A DNA stretch of 64,000 nt from Amycolatopsis sp. cg9 (GTDB lineage: Bacteria > Actinomycetota > Actinomycetes > Mycobacteriales > Pseudonocardiaceae). The translations under genes were made by a program, and so were the position numbers. Of this stretch, positions 53,570 to 62,090 are shown piece after piece. Location of the stretch: assembly GCF_041346945.1 (NCBI RefSeq), contig NZ_CP166850.1, positions 496,001 through 560,000 on the forward strand, given 5' to 3'. Positions within the stretch are counted from its first letter, which is position 1; each line of letters begins with the position of its first letter. Below the pieces are notes generated by a model. It made no database searches and was not told where the DNA came from. It saw nothing but the letters and a program-made list of their open reading frames with translations.

Positions 53570-53935
53570 GTGGAGTCGACCCGTGTGGACCGCTGGCTTT
53601 GGGCGGTCCGGCTGACGAAGACCCGACCGGACGCCGCGGCGGCGTGCCGCGGCGGGCACGTGCGCGTCAACGACAAGCCCGCCAAGCCCGCGACGACCGT
53701 CGTCCCCGGCGACGAAGTGCGCCTGCGCATCGGCGGCACGACCAAGGTCCTCGACGTGGTCCGCGTGATCCAGAAGCGCGTCGGCGCCCCGGACGCGGTG
53801 ACGTGCTACGTCGACCGCACCCCCAAACCACCCCCGGAGACGGCGATCCCGGTCGCCCGCCGCGACCGCGGCGCGGGCCGGCCGACCAAAAGGGAGCGTC
53901 GCGTGCTGGACGCGTTCCGGCAGCAGGAGCCCTAG
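53570..53935 (+). CDS. S4-domain RNA-binding protein (Hsp15-like)
   Basis: A 121-residue basic protein. The S4 domain spans about 3-65: TRVDRWLWAVRLTKTRPDAA, ACRGGHVRVNDKPAKPATTV and VVPGDEVRLRIGG. A charged tail with GRPTKRERRVLDAFRQ follows, as in Hsp15/YrfH-like heat-shock ribosome-binding proteins that rescue stalled 50S subunits. GTG 53570 is the first codon of homology. No strong ribosome site is seen. Confidence 0.88.
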   Translation: MESTRVDRWLWAVRLTKTRPDAAAACRGGHVRVNDKPAKPATTVVPGDEVRLRIGGTTKVLDVVRVIQKRVGAPDAVTCYVDRTPKPPPETAIPVARRDRGAGRPTKRERRVLDAFRQQEP

Positions 53936-54120
53936 CCGTCCGCACGGCGGGAACCGTACGTCAGGTCATCCGGCGACTTGATCGAGGGATCGCCGCGCGC
54001 GGCCCGGCTTTTCCGGACAGAGCGGGGAATTCGCCGTGCCCGGGTCCGCCCGCGGGGAAAACGGGTAGTCCCCGGTGCCGGTGCGCGTACCACCGGCACG
54101 GGCGACGGGGAGAAGAAGTC

Positions 54121-54633
54121 ATGGCGATCAGCGCTGCCCTCGAAACGGCGGCCCCGGAACGGTTGCTGGCCGCGGCGCGGCCGCTCGTGGTGCGCTACTG
54201 CCGCGCCCGGCTCGGCACCGGGCAGGACCCCGACGACGTCGTGCAGGACGTCTGCCTCGCGGTGCTCAAAGCGCTGCCCGCGCGGCCGCCGGAGCGCCCC
54301 TTCCCGATCTTCGTCTGCGCCATCGCCCGCCACCACGTCGAGGCCGCCCGCAAGGCCGCCGCCCGGCGGCGGGCCGAGCCGGTCGCCGAGCTCCCGGACG
54401 AAGGCGACGCGACGCTCGACCCCGAGCACCACGCGCTGCGGCGCGAACTCGGCGAGCGCATGGCGAAGCTGCTGCGGGTCCTGCCGAAGAAGCAGCGCGA
54501 AATCCTGGTGCTGCGCGTGGCCGTCGGCCTCTCCGCCGAGGAGACGGCGGCGGTGGTCGGGTCGACGCCGGGCGCGGTGCGCGTCGCCCAGCACCGCGCG
54601 CTGAACCAGTTGCGCAAAGCCGTGGCGGGCTGA
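54121..54633 (+). CDS. ECF sigma factor, SigD/ShbA-like (paralogue 1)
   Basis: A 170-residue sigma factor. Region 2 has VVRYCRARLGTGQDPDDVVQ then DVCLAVLKALP and FPIFVCAIARHHVEAARKAA. Region 4 has VLPKKQREILVLRVAVGLSA then EETAAVVGSTPGAVRVAQHR. ATG 54121 has GGGAG upstream. It shares the uncommon VRYCRAR(L/I)G and QxVCLAVLKxLP motifs with the sigma factor encoded at 54961-55611 on the other strand. No anti-sigma gene adjoins it. Confidence 0.88.
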   Translation: MAISAALETAAPERLLAAARPLVVRYCRARLGTGQDPDDVVQDVCLAVLKALPARPPERPFPIFVCAIARHHVEAARKAAARRRAEPVAELPDEGDATLDPEHHALRRELGERMAKLLRVLPKKQREILVLRVAVGLSAEETAAVVGSTPGAVRVAQHRALNQLRKAVAG

Positions 54634-54656
54634 GCGGCCGGGGCTACCCTGGCCTG

Positions 54657-54959
54657 GTGAGCGACAGCGAGAACTTCGAAGGACGCGACGTCGGGTCCGG
54701 GATCTCGGTGATCCGCGAGAGCACGGACGTCGTCGGCTCGGGGCCGCGCCTGCACCGGCACCCGTACGCCGAAACGTTCGTGATCATCCGCGGCCGCGCC
54801 CGGTTCACGATCGGCGACGAGCAGCGCGACGGCGGCGCCGGGGACGTGCTCGTCGTCCCGGCCGGCACCCCGCACAAGTTCGCGGTGCTCGGCCCCGGGG
54901 TGTACGAGGCCGTGCACATCCACGAGAGCGACCACTTCGTCACCGAGTGGCTGGAGTAG
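54657..54959 (+). CDS. Small cupin-domain protein
   Basis: A 100-residue single cupin. Motif 1 is GPRLHRHPYAETFVIIRGRARF (two His and a Glu for metal binding) and motif 2 is GDVLVVPAGTPHKFAVLG. It follows the sigma gene by 23 bases and converges with the second sigma gene, separated by one base. Possible roles are sensing or small-molecule modification. No substrate can be assigned. Confidence 0.85.
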   Translation: MSDSENFEGRDVGSGISVIRESTDVVGSGPRLHRHPYAETFVIIRGRARFTIGDEQRDGGAGDVLVVPAGTPHKFAVLGPGVYEAVHIHESDHFVTEWLE

Positions 54960-54960
54960 C

Positions 54961-55611
54961 TCAGAGCCCGCGGTCGGCGATCATGCCGCGCAGCTTCGTC
55001 AGCGCGCGGTACTGCGTGATCCGGACGTTGCCGGGCGAGATGCCCAGCGCGTCCGCGGTCTCGTTCGCCGACAGCCCGACGATGATCCGCATCGACAGGA
55101 TCTCCTGGTGCAGCGGCGGCAGCAGCGCGAGCAGCTTGCCCAGCCGCGCCCCGAGGTCGAGGTCCAGCACGTGGCTCTCGGGCTCGTTCCCGCCGAGCGG
55201 CCGGTCCGGCAGCTCCGGCACCGGCTTCGACCGGTCCCGCGCCACCGACCGGAAGGCGTCGGCGACCTTGTTCGCGGCGATGGCCCGCACGAGGTACAGG
55301 AACGAGCCCCCGCGGTCCTGGTACCCGGGCAGCACCTTCAGCACGGCCAGGCACACCTCCTGCGCGACGTCGTCGGCGGAGAGGTAGGACAGGTCCCGCC
55401 CGCCGATCCGCGCCCGGCAGTACCGCACGACCGTCGGCTTGATGATCCGCAGCAACGCCTGCACGGCGTCCGGGTCCCCGGCCCGGGCGGCCGCCACGAC
55501 CGGGTCGAGCTCCTCCTTGCCCAGCTTCCCCTCCGGCCGCGGCAAATCCGCCGGCACGGAATAACCGTCCACTGCCTCCGGCGCCGCCGGCGCCGAGATC
55601 ATGGTTTCCAC
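54961..55611 (-). CDS. ECF sigma factor, SigD-like (paralogue 2)
   Basis: A 216-residue sigma factor with an extra 40-residue N terminus. Region 2: IIKPTVVRYCRARIGGRDLS, YLSADDVAQEVCLAVLKVLP and LVRAIAANKVADAFRSVARD. Region 4: LLPPLHQEILSMRIIVGLSA then NETADALGISPGNVRITQYR. GTG 55611 is preferred because GGAGG lies five bases upstream. ATG 55602 is too far from it. The arrangement resembles the actinobacterial SigD group. It is followed (upstream in DNA) by a small membrane protein gene with a 31-base gap. Confidence 0.9.
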   Translation of the reverse strand: METMISAPAAPEAVDGYSVPADLPRPEGKLGKEELDPVVAAARAGDPDAVQALLRIIKPTVVRYCRARIGGRDLSYLSADDVAQEVCLAVLKVLPGYQDRGGSFLYLVRAIAANKVADAFRSVARDRSKPVPELPDRPLGGNEPESHVLDLDLGARLGKLLALLPPLHQEILSMRIIVGLSANETADALGISPGNVRITQYRALTKLRGMIADRGL

Positions 55612-55642
55612 GGGTCCCTCCTCGCGTCCGCCACCAGGGGCG

Positions 55643-56050
55643 TCATCGATCGCCGCCGGACCGCGGGTCTTCGAAGACCCGCATCCGCACGTCGCGTTCC
55701 AGTTGCCGCAGCGCGGCCTCGAGCCCGGGTGCCACCGGCAGCCGGCCGCGCCCGAGCAGCACGACGCCGTCGTCCTCGGTGCGGCGGGCGACGGCGAACA
55801 GCCCCAGCCCGCGCTCCAGCGAGCCGGGCACCGGCATCGCCGACACCAGCACGGCGTCCTCGGCCCGTTCGAGCACCCGCACGCCGGGCACCGCACCGAG
55901 CGCCGCCGCGAAGTCGGCGTGCGCGCCCGGCCCCGCCACCTGGCTGACCACCGTGGCACCGGGTGCGAAGCCGGTCAGCGAACAGGTGGTCATCGCCGAC
56001 CACAGGTAGACGCCCGCCACCACGACGAGCACCATGACGAGGAGGGTCAC
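55643..56050 (-). CDS. Small membrane-anchored hypothetical protein
   Basis: 135 residues: an N-terminal membrane helix (TLLVMVLVVVAGVYLWSAM) and a soluble part with two strand-helix units (ADFAAALGAVPGVRVLERAE, DAVLVSAMPVPGSLERGLG, VVLLGRGRLPVAPGLEAAL). No family recognised. It precedes the SigD-like gene on the same strand. It lacks the HxxxCxxC anti-sigma motif, so a role as anti-sigma is not supported. GTG 56050 is used. An internal ATG at 56035 is an alternative. Confidence 0.6.
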   Translation of the reverse strand: MTLLVMVLVVVAGVYLWSAMTTCSLTGFAPGATVVSQVAGPGAHADFAAALGAVPGVRVLERAEDAVLVSAMPVPGSLERGLGLFAVARRTEDDGVVLLGRGRLPVAPGLEAALRQLERDVRMRVFEDPRSGGDR

Positions 56051-56396
56051 GGCTCGGCCCGCCTCACCGGCCGCTGTGGATCATCCGCGCATTCCATGTC
56101 CGCTCCTACGATTCGCACTCCGAACAATCGGTTATCGAGGCGCTGAACAGGGGCGTTGCACGGCCGCACTTGTTGTCCACAAGTTGTCCGTTAACCAGAA
56201 ACCGCCTGTTCGGCGGCCCCGGCGGACACCGCCGGACTACAGGTCAAATTCTTGACAATTCCTGCCGGCACGCGAAGAGCGGTAGCAAAAACGCGCGGTT
56301 CGCCGATCCACCGCCCGTACCGCCGCCGACCACCAGGACCCCCTCATGATCACCCACTGAATGACGCACCCCGACGCCACCGGAGAGTGTTCCCCG
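56051..56396. other. Divergent intergenic region, no gene seen
   Basis: About 346 bases between the membrane protein gene (-) and the TIR gene (+). It holds an inverted repeat ACTTGT-TGTCC-ACAAGT (56168-56184) and a TTGACA (56252-56257) that could be a -35 for the TIR operon, without a clear -10. It is AT-richer than its surroundings, as expected for promoters. An in-frame ATG at 56361 lacks a ribosome site. Confidence 0.4.
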
Positions 56397-59207
56397 ATGA
56401 CGGATCCCGATCCCGGTCTGTCCGGCGCCCGCACGGCGGACCGATTCGACGTGTTCCTGTGTTTCACCCGGGCCGACGCCGGCAGTGCGGCGGCGGTCGA
56501 CCGGATCGAAGAAGCACTGCGCGCCGACGGGCTTCGCGTGTTCCGCGACACCGGGATCGGCGCATTCGAGCCGATCACCCGCGAACTCGCGGACGCGATC
56601 GCCGGTTCGCGCGTGCTGCTCGCCTACTATTCGCGCATTCTGCCGACCCGGTACGCGTGCCAGTGGGAATTGACGGCCGCGTTCGTCGCCGCGCGGCGCC
56701 ACGGCGACCCGGCGGACCGCGTGCTGGTGATCAACCCGGAACCGGGGACCGGGCACCTCGCGCCGGTCGAACTGGCGGACGCGAAGTTCTTCACCGGCCC
56801 GGTGACCCCCGAAGTGCTGCCGGAACTGGTCGGCCGGGTGCGGCGGAAGGTCGAGCGCACCGGCGTCCCGCTCGGCGCGCCCGCGGGGCGGACGGCCCCG
56901 CCCGGACGGCGGCCACCACCCCGGCTCGTCGGCCGCCACCCGGAGCTGTGGGCCGTCCACAGTGCGCTCAACGCGGCCGCTTTTCCCGGCGCGACACCGT
57001 ATTCGCGGCCGGTGGCCGTGCTGCGCGGCCTGCCGGGGGCCGGCAAGACGGCGCTGGCCGAGCAGTACGCCTACCTGTTCCACGGCGCGTTCGGCGGCGG
57101 GGTCGTCCGGCTCGGGCCGTTCGGGCACCACGAACCGGACGACTTCCTCGCCCAGTTCCCGCTCGCCCTGGCCAGGGCCGCCGCGGACCGCCTCGGCACG
57201 GACGTCTCCGGGCTCGACCTCGACCGCCTGCGCGAACTGCTCGCCGACCGGATCGACGCGGCGGGCGAGCGGGTGCTGGTGCTCGTCGACGACGTCCCGG
57301 CGGGCCTGCCACCCGCCGTCCTCGACCGGCTGCTCCTGCCGAGCGAGCGGGTGCACACGCTGATCACCAGCCGGTTCGGGCACGCGCCGTGGGACGCGGC
57401 GACCGTGGACCTCGGGGGCCTCACCCCGGAGGAAAGCCTGCGGCTCTTCTCGGAGTTCCGGGCGCCCGGCAGCGACGCCGAGCGCGCGGCCGTGCTCCGC
57501 TTCGCCGACCGTTGCGGCGGGCACCCGGTCACCCTGCTGGCCACCGCGTTCGCCGTCCGGCACCGGCCGGAACCGCTGACCGACGACGTCCTCGCCGCGC
57601 TGCCGGACACCGCGCCGCAGGCGGTCCGGGACCTGCTCGCCGAGCTCACCCCGCTGGCCCGCGACGTCGTCCGGCTCGGCACGGTGCTGGCGCCGGTGCC
57701 GTTCCCGGCGGACCTGGCCTGCGCGGTGCTCGGCCCGGTCGCCGCGCCGGAGCTGACCGCGGCGGTGGACGAACTCGTCACGCGGGGTTTCGCCACCCTG
57801 GCCGACGGCGAACTGCGCCTGCAGGCACTGGTCGTCGAGGTCGCCCGCACGGAACCCGTCCCCGCCGGGCTGGCCGCGCGCGCGGCCGAGGCGCTCCTCG
57901 GCCGGCTCCCCGGCGACCGCGACTTCCTGCTCCAGCACGCCCGCGCGCTGGCCGAACACGCACCGGGCCACCGGGTCCGGCTGCTCCGCCCGGTGGCCGC
58001 GGCGTACGAGGCGCAGGGCGACCCGGCCACGGCAGGCGAGGTCCACGCGGTCATCCTCGCGACCGGCGAAGCCACTTCGGCCGACTTCGCCGCGGGGGCC
58101 CGCGTCGAGATCGCCTGCGGGCTGTACGCGGAAGCCGTCGACCACGCGCGGGCCGCGCGGGAGCTGGCCGGCGACGAGGCCGAGCGGTACGCCGCCGGGC
58201 TCGCCGAAGCGCAGGCCCTCGACTGCCAGGGCGACTACGCCGAAGCCGACCGGACGTTCTGGGCGCGCCACGGCGACGTCCTGCCGGCCGAAGGCGAGGA
58301 GCGGTACCGGGCCGCGCTCGCCGTGGCGCTCGCCCGGCGGCTGCGCGGGCGGCCGCGGGACGCCCTCGCGCTCCTCGAACCCCTGCTCGCGGAGCTGCGG
58401 GACGCGCCGCCGGGCCCGGTCCGCGACGAGCTCGCGCCGGCCACCCGGCTCGAGTACGCGCGGAGCCTCCAGCTGGCCGGGCGGCCCCGCCGGGCGCGGG
58501 AGGTCGCCGGCGACGTCGTCGCGGAGCACCACGCGACCGGCCGGGAGCGGCACGCCCGGTGCGTCGAGGCGGAACTCGTGCGCGCCGACGCGATGCTGGC
58601 GCTCGACCTGCGCGACCTGCGCGCCACCCCGGCCGACTGGGAACGCTCGGCGGCCGAGCTGCGGGAACTCGAGAAGAGCTACGCGAAGCGGTACGGCTCC
58701 GAGAACCCCCTCACCTTGACCGCGGCCGTGTTCGCCGACCGCGCCCTGCTGGCGCTCGGCCAGCCGAAGCGGGCGCTGGCCGTGCTGTCCGCCACCGAGC
58801 AGGTCGTGCTGCGGGTGCTCGGCGCGGACCACCCGCTGCGCTACCGGATCCGGCACGGCATGGGACTGGCGCACGCCCAGCTGCGCGAATTCGGCCGCCA
58901 GGCCGAACTGCTCGAGGACATCCTCGAGCCGCAGATCCGGCTGCTCGGGCGGACCCACCCGGAAACCGTCGAGAGCCGGCTCGACCTCGGGATCGCCCTC
59001 GCGCTGAGCGGCCGCGGCCCGCGCGCGCGAGCGGCCGAGCTGGTCGACGGCGCCGCGCGCGACATCGTCGACGCGCTGGGCGCGGCCACCGAACTGTCGG
59101 CCAAGGCACAGGCCGCCAAGCGCGTCGTGCGGCTCCCCCAGCCGTTCGTGTCCGCGCTGTTCACCGTCGAACGGCTGATCTGGCCGGGCCGCGAGAAAGG
59201 CGAATAA
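56397..59207 (+). CDS. TIR-domain NB-ARC (STAND) protein with C-terminal TPR-like repeats
   Basis: 936 residues. The TIR domain (about 16-150) has FDVFLCFTRADA, LRVFRDTGIGAFEP and the catalytic-type Glu E91 in YACQWELTAAF, as in NAD-consuming TIRs. A proline/arginine-rich linker leads to the NB-ARC domain with RLVGRHPELWAVHSAL, Walker A GLPGAGKT (K217), Walker B VLVLVDDVP and GGHPVTLLATAF in the GLPL position. About 450 residues of TPR-like helices follow. The layout is that of an NLR: sensor repeats, ATP switch, enzymatic effector. ATG 56397 is preferred for the GGAGAG upstream. Two bases separate it from the kinase gene. A defence role is inferred from architecture. Confidence 0.9.
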   Translation: MTDPDPGLSGARTADRFDVFLCFTRADAGSAAAVDRIEEALRADGLRVFRDTGIGAFEPITRELADAIAGSRVLLAYYSRILPTRYACQWELTAAFVAARRHGDPADRVLVINPEPGTGHLAPVELADAKFFTGPVTPEVLPELVGRVRRKVERTGVPLGAPAGRTAPPGRRPPPRLVGRHPELWAVHSALNAAAFPGATPYSRPVAVLRGLPGAGKTALAEQYAYLFHGAFGGGVVRLGPFGHHEPDDFLAQFPLALARAAADRLGTDVSGLDLDRLRELLADRIDAAGERVLVLVDDVPAGLPPAVLDRLLLPSERVHTLITSRFGHAPWDAATVDLGGLTPEESLRLFSEFRAPGSDAERAAVLRFADRCGGHPVTLLATAFAVRHRPEPLTDDVLAALPDTAPQAVRDLLAELTPLARDVVRLGTVLAPVPFPADLACAVLGPVAAPELTAAVDELVTRGFATLADGELRLQALVVEVARTEPVPAGLAARAAEALLGRLPGDRDFLLQHARALAEHAPGHRVRLLRPVAAAYEAQGDPATAGEVHAVILATGEATSADFAAGARVEIACGLYAEAVDHARAARELAGDEAERYAAGLAEAQALDCQGDYAEADRTFWARHGDVLPAEGEERYRAALAVALARRLRGRPRDALALLEPLLAELRDAPPGPVRDELAPATRLEYARSLQLAGRPRRAREVAGDVVAEHHATGRERHARCVEAELVRADAMLALDLRDLRATPADWERSAAELRELEKSYAKRYGSENPLTLTAAVFADRALLALGQPKRALAVLSATEQVVLRVLGADHPLRYRIRHGMGLAHAQLREFGRQAELLEDILEPQIRLLGRTHPETVESRLDLGIALALSGRGPRARAAELVDGAARDIVDALGAATELSAKAQAAKRVVRLPQPFVSALFTVERLIWPGREKGE

Positions 59208-59209
59208 CC

Positions 59210-60802
59210 ATGGAACGTCAGCTGGCCGATCGCTACCGGCTCGGCCCACTCCTCGGCCGGGGACCGGCGGGCGAAGTCTTCGCCGGTACCGGCACCGACG
59301 GCCGCGAGTACGCCGTCAAGCTGCTCGACGCGCGCCTGACCGGGGACTCCGAGGCCGTCGCGCGGTTCCTGCGCGCGCAGGCCCCGCTCGTCGGCCTGGC
59401 GCACGAACACCTGGTGACCTTGTCCGACATCGTCGTCGAGGGGGACATCGTCGCGCTGGTCGTCGACCGGGTGCCGGGCGGTTCGCTGCGCGAACGGCTG
59501 AGCGCGTCGGGACCGCTGCTGCCCGCCGAGATAGCCCGGATCGGCGCCGGGATCGCGGCGGCGCTGCAGGTGGTGCACGACGCCGGGGTCGTGCACGGCG
59601 ACGTCAAGCCGTCCAACGTGCTGATGGACGACACCGGCGCGGTGCGGGTGCCGAAGCTGACCGACACCGGCGTCGCGTTCCTGGCCCCGCGGCGGACGCA
59701 CACGTCGCTGGCGACCGCGTCGAAGTACGCGGCACCCGAGGTCGTGCGCGGCGAACAGCCGGGGCCGGCCGCCGACCTCTACTCGCTGGGCGTCGTGCTC
59801 TACGAGCTCTACTGCGGGGTCGCGCCGTTCGCCGGCGGGTTCGTCCGCGACGCGGGCGAAGGCCCGGGACGGCCCGGGGAGATCCCGGCCCCGCTGTGGG
59901 ACCTGCTCCGCCTGCTGCTCGCCGTCGAGCCGTCGTTGCGGCCGCGGGCGGGCCAGGTCGCGACCGTGCTCACCGCGATGCTGCCGGACCTCGTCGGAGC
60001 CCCCGTCGGGCCGCGGCTGGACCGGCCCCCGCCCACCGAAACCGCGCGGAGCCACGCGGCCCCGTCACCCTTCCCGATCGGAGACGACATGTTCGGCGAG
60101 CAGTTGTACAGCCCACCCCCGAAGAAGCGGAAGAAGTGGATCCCGGTCACGGCCGCGGCGGCGGTGCTGGCCGCCGCCGGCGTCACGACGGTGGCGCTGG
60201 CGAGTTCCGGCGGCACCCCGGCGGCCGCGCCCGCCCCGGTGACGGTCACGCAGGCGCCGCCCACCGCCACGGTGACCGCCTCCGCGCCCGGCACGACGAG
60301 CGCCGCCACCACCTCCGCGTCCGCCGTCCCGGCCGCCGCCGGGGAGCCGACGGTCGAGCAGTACCTGAGCGAGCTGAGCCCGGTCGAGGGGTCCTTCGAC
60401 CGCAGCCACGAGACCGGCAACATCGGCGGCAAGCCGTACCTGCACACGGTCGGCACCGGCGTCCAGGAGTGTTCGGAGGCCGACTCGGCCGAGTACAACA
60501 TCTCGAAGGGCTACCGGAAGTTCACCGCCACCGCCGGCCTCGACGACAACTCCGCGGACTCCGGGCTGAAGGTGCAGCTCGAGGTCTTCGGCGACGGCCG
60601 CAAGCTGCTCACGACGGTCCTGGAACTGAACAAGCCGACGGCGGTCGACCTCGACGTCACCGGCGTGCTGCGCCTGAAGATCGGCTGGCAGCCGGTCAAG
60701 TCCGGCTCGTGCGGCGATTCCGGCAACTACCTGAACCTCGGCGAGGCGAAGCTGCTCGGCGTGCCGGGCGAGGTGCCGACGTCCCTGGCCCCGACCGGCT
60801 GA
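59210..60802 (+). CDS. Membrane Ser/Thr kinase with extracellular NPCBM-like domain
   Basis: 530 residues. Kinase domain (about 9-265): Gly-loop LLGRGPAGEVF, K37 in YAVKLL, catalytic loop VVHGDVKPSNVLM (D131, HGD instead of HRD), metal-binding DTG at D152 in place of DFG, APEVVRGE and a conserved DLYSLGVVLYELYCG. A basic KKRKK segment precedes one membrane helix (about 310-331). A Thr/Ala/Pro-rich stalk leads to an NPCBM-like beta-sandwich (about 385-520: SHETGNIGGKPYLHTVGTG, KFTATAGLDD, SGLKVQLEVFGDGR). All catalytic Lys/Asp residues remain, so activity is plausible. It starts two bases after the TIR-STAND gene and is surely co-transcribed with it. Confidence 0.9.
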   Translation: MERQLADRYRLGPLLGRGPAGEVFAGTGTDGREYAVKLLDARLTGDSEAVARFLRAQAPLVGLAHEHLVTLSDIVVEGDIVALVVDRVPGGSLRERLSASGPLLPAEIARIGAGIAAALQVVHDAGVVHGDVKPSNVLMDDTGAVRVPKLTDTGVAFLAPRRTHTSLATASKYAAPEVVRGEQPGPAADLYSLGVVLYELYCGVAPFAGGFVRDAGEGPGRPGEIPAPLWDLLRLLLAVEPSLRPRAGQVATVLTAMLPDLVGAPVGPRLDRPPPTETARSHAAPSPFPIGDDMFGEQLYSPPPKKRKKWIPVTAAAAVLAAAGVTTVALASSGGTPAAAPAPVTVTQAPPTATVTASAPGTTSAATTSASAVPAAAGEPTVEQYLSELSPVEGSFDRSHETGNIGGKPYLHTVGTGVQECSEADSAEYNISKGYRKFTATAGLDDNSADSGLKVQLEVFGDGRKLLTTVLELNKPTAVDLDVTGVLRLKIGWQPVKSGSCGDSGNYLNLGEAKLLGVPGEVPTSLAPTG

Positions 60803-60808
60803 CCCGCG

Positions 60809-60863
60809 GGTCGCGAATGACTCATTCGGGACCACGGTGGTCCCGAATGAGTCATTCGCGACC
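60809..60863. repeat. Perfect 55-bp palindrome (GGTCGCGAATG family)
   Basis: 27-bp arms beginning GGTCGCGAATGACTCATTCG with a one-base centre, located seven bases after the kinase stop. The right arm encodes the last codons (Gly-Arg-Glu) and the TGA stop of the convergent gene at 60852. It is well placed as a terminator for both. Related to 32810-32864. Confidence 0.9.
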
Positions 60864-61823
60864 TTGGGACTCGCGCTGCCAGCGGATGCCGTAGGCGAAG
60901 CCTGGGGCCAGGTGCCGGAACTGGACGTGCACCTCACCGGCGTCGTCGGCGGTCAGCGCCGTGCCCCGGGGGAAGCGGTCGCGCGTGTCGTTCTGGAACG
61001 CCTTCTCCAGCATCACGATCCGCTCCGGCACCCGGTCCCGGAACCGGACGTGCAGGTCGAACAACTCGCACGGATGCCGCGGGACGCACACGTAATGCGG
61101 TTCTCGCAGGCGCGCCCGGAACCGCAGTGCGATCTCGTGCCGCTGCCCGCGCTGCAACGGCGCCGGCAATCGCAACGCGAGGCCGACGCGGTCGCTCGAC
61201 TCCATCTCGCGCTTGGTGAGCACACCGCCGTGGAACACGTCGACCTCGAGATCCGCGGCACTCACCGATGCGCCGGAATTGGCGGTCGTGGTGAGCGTCA
61301 GCGCGAGATCCAGTTCGCTGATTTCGTCGGCGTCCGCGACCACCCGCCGGATTTCGAACACCTCCGCCACAGGCTGGTCAAGCGCCAGTGAGACGCGCAG
61401 TTCTTCGGTGTGCCAACTGCGGCTCGGGTAGGGCGACGGCGAGTGCGGCCGGGCCGACGCCACCGCCATTGCCGCGATCTGCTCGATGCCGTCGTCGATG
61501 CGCCGCCGGACCGTGCGGTCGTCGCGGTCGAGCGTGATCGCGGCCCAGTGCACCCGTTCCTGGTAGAACGGCTTCCGCGCCGCTTCGTCCAGCGCGAACG
61601 CCGCCAGCAGCGCGATCTTCAAGTCCTCCGGCAGCGTCTCGACGAGCGGGCGCAACCGATTCGTGAGTTTACGCCGCATCTCCACGGTGTCGTCATCTTC
61701 CAAAATGCCACATGTACTGCGCAGGGCCGGGCCGACCCGATCGCCGAGCGGTGTGGTGAAAATTGCCCTCCCCTTGCGGAGAATCTTCAGCTCACCGACT
61801 ACGTCCGCCGCACTGAGGTCCAC
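60852..61823 (-). CDS. Hypothetical protein with HTH-like N-terminal domain
   Basis: 323 residues. The first 120 form a helical domain (LSAADVVGELKILRKGRAIF, GPALRSTCGILEDDDTVEMR, LPEDLKIALLAAFALDEAAR) ending in DRDDRTVRRRIDDGIEQIAA, which looks like a winged-helix or sigma-region-4-type HTH. The rest is beta-rich with no recognised family (RVSLALDQPVAEVFEIRRVV, DLALTLTTTANSGASV). GTG 61823 is preferred for GGGGAGGA just upstream. An ATG 36 bases earlier is possible. Convergent with the TIR/kinase operon across the 55-bp palindrome. I believe similar proteins occur in other actinomycetes, but I can name no function. Confidence 0.65.
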   Translation of the reverse strand: MDLSAADVVGELKILRKGRAIFTTPLGDRVGPALRSTCGILEDDDTVEMRRKLTNRLRPLVETLPEDLKIALLAAFALDEAARKPFYQERVHWAAITLDRDDRTVRRRIDDGIEQIAAMAVASARPHSPSPYPSRSWHTEELRVSLALDQPVAEVFEIRRVVADADEISELDLALTLTTTANSGASVSAADLEVDVFHGGVLTKREMESSDRVGLALRLPAPLQRGQRHEIALRFRARLREPHYVCVPRHPCELFDLHVRFRDRVPERIVMLEKAFQNDTRDRFPRGTALTADDAGEVHVQFRHLAPGFAYGIRWQRESQGRE

Positions 61824-62090
61824 CGTTCCTCCCCTGCCCGCTCCACGCACGGGGATCAATAATCGTCACCACCGCGGCCGGTGTCCAGTCGATCATGGCG
61901 GGACGAACGGATCGTTATCCCGGGGTTTCCTTTCCCCTCGTTAGCGGAAACAGGAAACTCCTTGTCGGACCGTTCCGATCGGCCGCATTCTTCATGGGCC
62001 GCACCGATTCCGCGGCGATAAACCACAAGACCACGGGGTGTTCCCGGGTGCCCGAGTGGCGTCCGTGTGCGCCCAGTCGAAGGAGTCGAA

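Noticed and set aside
54657..54959. Cupin gene as an anti-sigma (ChrR-like) factor for the first sigma gene
   Set aside because: ChrR-type proteins have an N-terminal zinc sigma-binding domain before the cupin. This protein is only the cupin.
55643..56050. Membrane protein beside the SigD-like gene as its anti-sigma factor
   Set aside because: No zinc-binding HxxxCxxC motif and the membrane helix is at the very N terminus, leaving no cytoplasmic sigma-binding domain.
56244..59249. 1001-codon minus-strand open frame
   Set aside because: Antisense to the TIR-NB-ARC gene, low-complexity composition, no domain and no ribosome site.
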